A stretch of 64,000 nt of DNA from Microbacterium pygmaeum (GTDB lineage Bacteria > Actinomycetota > Actinomycetes > Actinomycetales > Microbacteriaceae): positions 2,604,001 to 2,668,000 of the forward strand of contig NZ_LT629692.1 of the NCBI RefSeq assembly GCF_900100885.1, given 5' to 3'. The position numbers were made by a program, and so were the translations under genes. Shown piece after piece: positions 60,277-64,000 of the stretch; position 1 is the stretch's first letter; each line of letters opens with the position of its first letter. Below the pieces are notes generated by a model. That model made no database searches. It worked only from the letters and a program-made list of their open reading frames with translations, and was not told where the DNA came from.

Positions 60277-61355
60277 GCGAGCACACGATCATCTCGGTGG
60301 CGGGCGATTCGCCCTACGACATCACGGTGGGTCGCGGCATCCTTCCCCACGTCGGCGATGCCCTGGCGCCCTCGGTGCGCAAGGTCCTCGTGGTGCACCC
60401 GCCCACGCTGGCGACCGAGGCCGGCGCGCTGCGCGCTCTCCTGATGGCCGACGGGACCCGCGAGGTGCTGCTTGCAGAGATCCCCGACGCCGAACAGGGC
60501 AAGCGCGTCGAGGTCGCCGCGTTCTGCTGGCAGGTCATGGGTCAAGCCGACTTCACCCGTACCGATGCGGTCGTCGGCTTCGGCGGGGGAGCGGTCACCG
60601 ACCTCGCCGGCTTCGTCGCAGCGACCTGGCTGCGCGGCGTTCAGCTGGTCCAGGTCCCCACCACCGTCCTCGGGATGGTGGATGCGGCCGTGGGCGGCAA
60701 GACCGGCATCAACACCGCCGAGGGCAAGAACCTCGTGGGCGCGTTCTGGCCGCCGCGCGCGGTCGTCTGCGACCTGGACACGCTGGAGACCCTGTCGCCC
60801 AACGAGCGGGTCGCCGGCTTCGCCGAAGTGGTCAAGGCCGGCTTCATCTGGTATCCGGAGATCCTCGACCTGATCGAGGCCGATCCGGTGGCGGCGACCG
60901 ATCCGAGGACGGACGCGTTCCGCCGGTGCATCGAGCTGGCCATCGAGATGAAGGCGCGGGTGGTGGGAGAGGACCTGCGCGAAGCGGGCCTGCGCGAAGT
61001 GCTGAACTACGGGCACACCCTCGGCCACGCGATCGAGCACGCCGAGCGATACCGCTGGCGTCACGGCGCCGCCATCTCGGTCGGCATGGTGTTCGCCGCC
61101 GAGCTGTCCCGCCTGGCCGGGCGCCTTCCGGATGCCGTGGCCCAGCGCCACCGCGGCATCCTCGAGCTCCTCGGACTGCCCACGACCTATCGGCCGGGCG
61201 GGTGGCCGCAGCTGCTGGCGACCATGCAGCGCGACAAGAAGAGCCGTGGCGGGATGCTGCGCTTCATCGTCCTCGATGACCTGGCGCGACCCACCGTGCT
61301 GCAGGCGCCCGACGAGTCGCTCCTGTTCGCCGCGTACCAGGAAGTGGCCGGCTGA
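60273..61355 (+). CDS. aroB: 3-dehydroquinate synthase
   Basis: AroB converts DAHP to 3-dehydroquinate using NAD+ and a metal. The 360-residue protein has VVGFGGGAVTDLAGFVAATWLRG, TTVLGMVDAAVGGKTGINTAEGKNLVGAFWPP, AEVVKAGF and the metal His region NYGHTLGHAIEHAERYRWRHGAAISVGM. GTG at 60273 overlaps aroK by four bases. Confidence 0.96.
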   Translation: MSEHTIISVAGDSPYDITVGRGILPHVGDALAPSVRKVLVVHPPTLATEAGALRALLMADGTREVLLAEIPDAEQGKRVEVAAFCWQVMGQADFTRTDAVVGFGGGAVTDLAGFVAATWLRGVQLVQVPTTVLGMVDAAVGGKTGINTAEGKNLVGAFWPPRAVVCDLDTLETLSPNERVAGFAEVVKAGFIWYPEILDLIEADPVAATDPRTDAFRRCIELAIEMKARVVGEDLREAGLREVLNYGHTLGHAIEHAERYRWRHGAAISVGMVFAAELSRLAGRLPDAVAQRHRGILELLGLPTTYRPGGWPQLLATMQRDKKSRGGMLRFIVLDDLARPTVLQAPDESLLFAAYQEVAG

Positions 61356-61364
61356 GCTCGCTGG

Positions 61365-61370
61365 TATGGT
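61365..61370 (+). promoter_or_regulatory. Internal -10 element before aroQ
   Basis: TATGGT lies seven bases before the GTG at 61378 and just after the aroB stop, so aroQ may have its own leaderless promoter within the operon. Confidence 0.35.
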
Positions 61371-61377
61371 GCCGAGC

Positions 61378-61836
61378 GTGACGACACCCCGCCGCCTGCT
61401 CCTCGTGAACGGTCCGAACCTCAATCTGCTCGGCACGCGGGAGCCGGAGATCTACGGTTCGCAGACGCTGCACGACGTCGAGGCGCTCACCGCGCGGACG
61501 GCGGCCGAGTTCGGCTTCGAGGTGCGCAGCGTCCAGAGCAATCACGAGGGCGTGCTGCTGGATGCCATCCACGCCGCCCGCGAGGACTGCGCGGGCATCG
61601 TGATCAACCCCGGCGGGCTGACGCACACCTCCGTCGTCCTGCGCGATGCGCTGTCCGGCGTCGCACTGCCCGTGGCGGAGGTGCACATCTCCGACGTGCT
61701 CGCGCGCGAGGAGTTCCGGCACCTCTCGTACGTCAAGGACATCGCCGTCGTGCACGTGATCGGCGAGGGCGTGAGCGGCTATCGCACCGCGGTGATCCGC
61801 CTTCTGGAGGTCATCACCGGGCGCGCGGAGGGCTGA
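61378..61836 (+). CDS. aroQ: 3-dehydroquinate dehydratase, type II
   Basis: AroQ dehydrates 3-dehydroquinate to 3-dehydroshikimate. The 152-residue protein has LLLVNGPNLNLLGTREPEIYG with the catalytic Tyr, SNHEGVLLDAIH, VINPGGLTHTSVVLRDAL and VEVHISDV-like VAEVHISDVLAREEFRH. The start may be GTG 61378 (preceded by TATGGT) or in-frame ATG 61366. No DAHP synthase or EPSP synthase gene lies in the window. Confidence 0.94.
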   Translation: MTTPRRLLLVNGPNLNLLGTREPEIYGSQTLHDVEALTARTAAEFGFEVRSVQSNHEGVLLDAIHAAREDCAGIVINPGGLTHTSVVLRDALSGVALPVAEVHISDVLAREEFRHLSYVKDIAVVHVIGEGVSGYRTAVIRLLEVITGRAEG

Positions 61837-61863
61837 GATCCGGGCCGCGCGCGAGGCATCCCG

Positions 61864-61869
61864 TAGAAT
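61864..61869 (+). promoter_or_regulatory. -10 element of efp
   Basis: TAGAAT is 57 bases before the efp ATG, giving a leader of about 50 nt in the aroQ-efp gap. The -35 is unclear. Confidence 0.4.
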
Positions 61870-61926
61870 CGAACGTCGGGCCGCGCAACGCCCCGCAGTC
61901 TTCCTCACGAAACGGACTCTCCAGCC

Positions 61927-62487
61927 ATGGCATCCACCGCAGACATCCGCAACGGCGTCGTCCTCAGCATCGACGGCCAGCTGTGGAACGTCATCGAGTT
62001 CCAGCACGTCAAGCCCGGCAAGGGCGGCGCCTTCGTGCGCACCAAGCTGAAGAACGTGGTCTCCGGCAAGACCGTGGATCGCACCTACAATGCGGGCGCG
62101 AAGATCGAGATCGAGAACGTCGACCGCCGCGACTTCACCTACCTTTACAACGACGGTGAAGGCTTCGTCTTCATGGACGTCGCCGACTACGACCAGCTGA
62201 CCGTCCCCGCCACCGTCGTCGGCGAGGCCGCCAACTTCCTCCTGGAGAACCAGCAGGTCCAGATCGCCCTCAACAACGGCAATCCGCTGTACGTCGAACT
62301 GCCCGCATCGGTCGTGCTGGAGATCACCTACACCGAGCCCGGCCTGCAGGGGGATCGCTCATCGGCGGGCACCAAGCCCGCCACAGTGGAGACCGGCTAC
62401 GAGATCCAGGTGCCGCTGTTCCTCGAGACCGGCACGAAGGTCAAGGTCGACACCCGCACGGGCGACTACCTCGGTCGCGTGAACTGA
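61927..62487 (+). CDS. efp: Elongation factor P
   Basis: EF-P rescues ribosomes stalled on polyproline. The 186-residue protein has three beta-barrel domains; the domain I loop is HVKPGKGGAFVRTKLKNV with Lys32 at the tip, the site that is modified in some bacteria. No modification genes (epmA, earP, ymfI) are seen nearby. The C-terminal signature is GYEIQVPLFLETGTKVKVDTRTGDYLGRV. ATG at 61927 is conserved. nusB follows after 3 bp. Confidence 0.96.
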   Translation: MASTADIRNGVVLSIDGQLWNVIEFQHVKPGKGGAFVRTKLKNVVSGKTVDRTYNAGAKIEIENVDRRDFTYLYNDGEGFVFMDVADYDQLTVPATVVGEAANFLLENQQVQIALNNGNPLYVELPASVVLEITYTEPGLQGDRSSAGTKPATVETGYEIQVPLFLETGTKVKVDTRTGDYLGRVN

Positions 62488-62490
62488 CCT

Positions 62491-62901
62491 TTGAGCGCTC
62501 GCACGAAGGCGCGCAAACGCGCGCTCGACATCCTCTTCCAGTCCGACATCCGCGGCGACGACCTGGGCACCACGCTCGCTGCCGAAGCGAAGCGGGCCGC
62601 CGCGGAACCCTCCCGCGAAACCTCGTGGCTCTATGCGCGCGAGATCGTCGACGGCGTCATCGACAACCGCGACGAGATCGACGAGCAGATCACGACGTTC
62701 GCGAAGGACTGGTCGCTGGCACGGATGCCCGCCGTCGATCGCGCCCTGCTGCGGATGGCCGTCTGGGAGATCCTCTACAATGACGAGGTCCCGACCGGCG
62801 TCGCGATCGACGAGGCCGTCGAGCTCGCCAAGGAATTCTCCACCGACGACTCCGGAGCGTTCGTCAACGGCGTGCTCGGGCGCATCGCGCGCTCGTCCTG
62901 A
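62491..62901 (+). CDS. nusB: Transcription antitermination protein NusB
   Basis: NusB joins NusE (S10) on boxA for rRNA antitermination. The 136-residue helical protein has SARTKARKRALDILFQSDIRG, KDWSLARMPAVDRALLRMAVWEILYNDEVPTGVAIDEAVELAKEFS and FVNGVLGRIA. The start is a TTG with no Shine-Dalgarno, so it depends on coupling with efp. Confidence 0.94.
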   Translation: MSARTKARKRALDILFQSDIRGDDLGTTLAAEAKRAAAEPSRETSWLYAREIVDGVIDNRDEIDEQITTFAKDWSLARMPAVDRALLRMAVWEILYNDEVPTGVAIDEAVELAKEFSTDDSGAFVNGVLGRIARSS

Positions 62902-62965
62902 TCGCACGGCGCCGGCGCGCCGGTCGAATCACCCGGAGGGTTCGCGCTCGGCAAGGATGGATGCG

Positions 62966-64000
62966 ATGGTGACGCCGCATGTGAATGTGGACGCCATCCG
63001 CCGCGCCGCGGACGGTGGCGGCTTCGAGCGCGGCCTGGCGTACTTCCGCCGCGGTGCCGTGCAGGCGGTGCGCTGGGAACCCGAGCGCAGCGAGATCCTC
63101 GGCCGGGTCAGCGGAAGCGACGCGCACAGCTACACCTGCTCCATCCGGCTCGACCTCGCACGCACGGCCCAGCCGATTCTGCTCACCACCTGCAGCTGCC
63201 CGATGCGCACCGGCTGCAAGCATGTGGTCGCCAGCCTCCTGGCGTGCCATGCGGTCGCGGAATCGGAAACCCGGTCCAGGTCCGTGCTGACTGCCGGTGA
63301 CGCCGCAACGCGATCGCACAGCTCCGCCCGACCGACGGCGCCGGCATGGCGGTCGCTCGTCGAGTCGCAACCGAGCAGGGAGCACTCGAGCGGCGCCCTG
63401 GCGCTCGGCTTCGAGCTGCGTCAGCGGCAGTCCGCTGCCGCCGTCCGATGGGAGACGCGGCGCACGTTCGCCGTGACACCGCAGTCTTTGAACGGCACGC
63501 AGGATGACCTCTCGATCGGGATGCGTCCGCTGATGCGCAGCCCGCAGACCGGGAAGTGGATCAAAGGACACGCGTCGTGGGACGCCGTGCGCCGGTCGGG
63601 AGAGGCCTTCCCCCCGGAGCAGGTCAGGTGGTTCGCCGAGTTCCACAGCATCGCGCGCGACGTCTTCGCGCTCGGCGCGTTCGTCGACACCGGCGAATGG
63701 CTCACCCTCGACACCGTCGCATCGGGCCTCCTCTGGCCGCATCTGCGCGCCGCCGGATCGGTCGGCATCCCACTCGTTCCGACGCAGGACTTCCTGAGCC
63801 TGCGTCTCGCGCAGCACGCGGCGGCCAGTGTGCAGATCGGCCGCGCCGACGAGGAGACGGATGCCGGGGGCCTCCGGGTCTCGGCGGTGGTGCGCGTCGA
63901 CGCAGAGACCGTGGATGCGGCATCCGTCCGCCCGATCTCGAGGTCCGGCATCTACGCCTTCGCCATCGTGGGGGATCGGATCGATCTGACACTCGCGCCG
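62966..64000 (+). CDS. SWIM zinc-finger protein, N-terminal part (probable SNF2-type helicase, cut by window end)
   Basis: The frame runs open to the end of the window (345 codons visible). Near residue 70 it has TTCSCPMRTGCKHVVASLLACH, a SWIM zinc finger (CxC-xn-CxH). In actinobacteria this domain usually opens large SNF2/DEAD-type helicases, with the helicase motor following; the motor would lie beyond the window. The start is ATG 62966 (AAGG nine bases upstream); ATG 62957 is an alternative. No helicase motif is visible in the part shown. Confidence 0.75.
   Translation, partial: MVTPHVNVDAIRRAADGGGFERGLAYFRRGAVQAVRWEPERSEILGRVSGSDAHSYTCSIRLDLARTAQPILLTTCSCPMRTGCKHVVASLLACHAVAESETRSRSVLTAGDAATRSHSSARPTAPAWRSLVESQPSREHSSGALALGFELRQRQSAAAVRWETRRTFAVTPQSLNGTQDDLSIGMRPLMRSPQTGKWIKGHASWDAVRRSGEAFPPEQVRWFAEFHSIARDVFALGAFVDTGEWLTLDTVASGLLWPHLRAAGSVGIPLVPTQDFLSLRLAQHAAASVQIGRADEETDAGGLRVSAVVRVDAETVDAASVRPISRSGIYAFAIVGDRIDLTLAP

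Noticed and set aside
1..64000. CRISPR arrays, insertion sequences, prophage, integrase or attachment sites at the tRNA genes
   Set aside because: No regularly spaced repeats, transposase or integrase motifs, or direct repeats of tRNA 3' ends were seen; gene content and order are those of a core chromosome.

Overview
The window is a gene-dense, high-GC chromosomal segment of an actinobacterium, most likely Microbacteriaceae (Microbacterium-like). The evidence is the very high GC content, frequent GTG/TTG starts, 4-base ATGA/GTGA overlaps, actinobacterial families (SepH, DUF4193, DUF3093, DUF3710, DUF3159, DUF3000) and conserved gene orders (pdxST - yebC - ruvCAB - yajC - secDF - rel; alaS - ruvX - mltG - aro - efp - nusB). 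Genus is inferred from content only. I see no prophage, insertion sequence, CRISPR array, integron or plasmid gene. Both ends cut a gene (parE at the left, a SWIM-domain protein at the right).

Layout. 1-4.8 kb: topoisomerase IV genes parE and parC, convergent, then a phosphodiesterase. 4.8-8.7 kb: sepH, DUF4193, DUF3093, dut, DUF3710 and DUF3159. 8.7-17.2 kb: aconitase, dxs, and the beta-oxidation pair fadB-fadA. 17.2-22.8 kb: RNase D, DUF3000, an alpha/beta hydrolase, a rhodanese-SufE pair and zapE. 22.8-27.5 kb: amt, a PemK-like protein, a small-multidrug-export family protein and a NarL-type two-component system. 27.5-28.1 kb: four tRNA genes (Val-CAC on the minus strand; Gly-GCC, Cys-GCA, Val-GAC on the plus strand). 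28.2-31.4 kb: unknown membrane proteins, an AlkD-type glycosylase and an ArsB/SLC13-type permease. 31.4-38.5 kb: thrS with a threonine-rich leader peptide, a HIT protein, and a vitamin B6 block (pdxY, pdxR, pdxS, pdxT). 38.5-47.3 kb: yebC, ruvCAB, yajC, secD, secF, rel. 47.3-53 kb: an AbiEi-like protein, DUF349, a small membrane protein, rarA, a Nudix hydrolase and rpsD. 53-64 kb: alaS, ruvX, mltG, aroE, aroC, aroK, aroB, aroQ, efp, nusB and the partial SWIM protein.

Functionally this is core biology: chromosome topology and recombination (parCE, ruvCAB, rarA, ruvX, alkD), translation (thrS, alaS, rpsD, efp, tRNAs), secretion (yajC-secDF), stringent response (rel), shikimate pathway, PLP synthesis, isoprenoid entry (dxs), TCA cycle (aconitase) and fatty-acid oxidation.

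The unusual content is regulatory. (i) A leaderless 22-residue peptide with five threonines precedes thrS. (ii) Aconitase has an AT-rich 24-bp palindrome next to a 15/19 match to a DtxR/IdeR iron box. (iii) Two divergent gene pairs only 23-25 bp apart have opposing -10 hexamers that share a central TA. (iv) About a dozen genes have a TANNNT element 6-7 nt before the start codon, implying leaderless mRNAs. (v) A GlnR-type box lies before amt, an SOS-like box before ruvA, a perfect 16-bp palindrome before a two-component system, and a structured 5' leader before rpsD. All of these rest on reading the sequence; no searches or folding programs were run.
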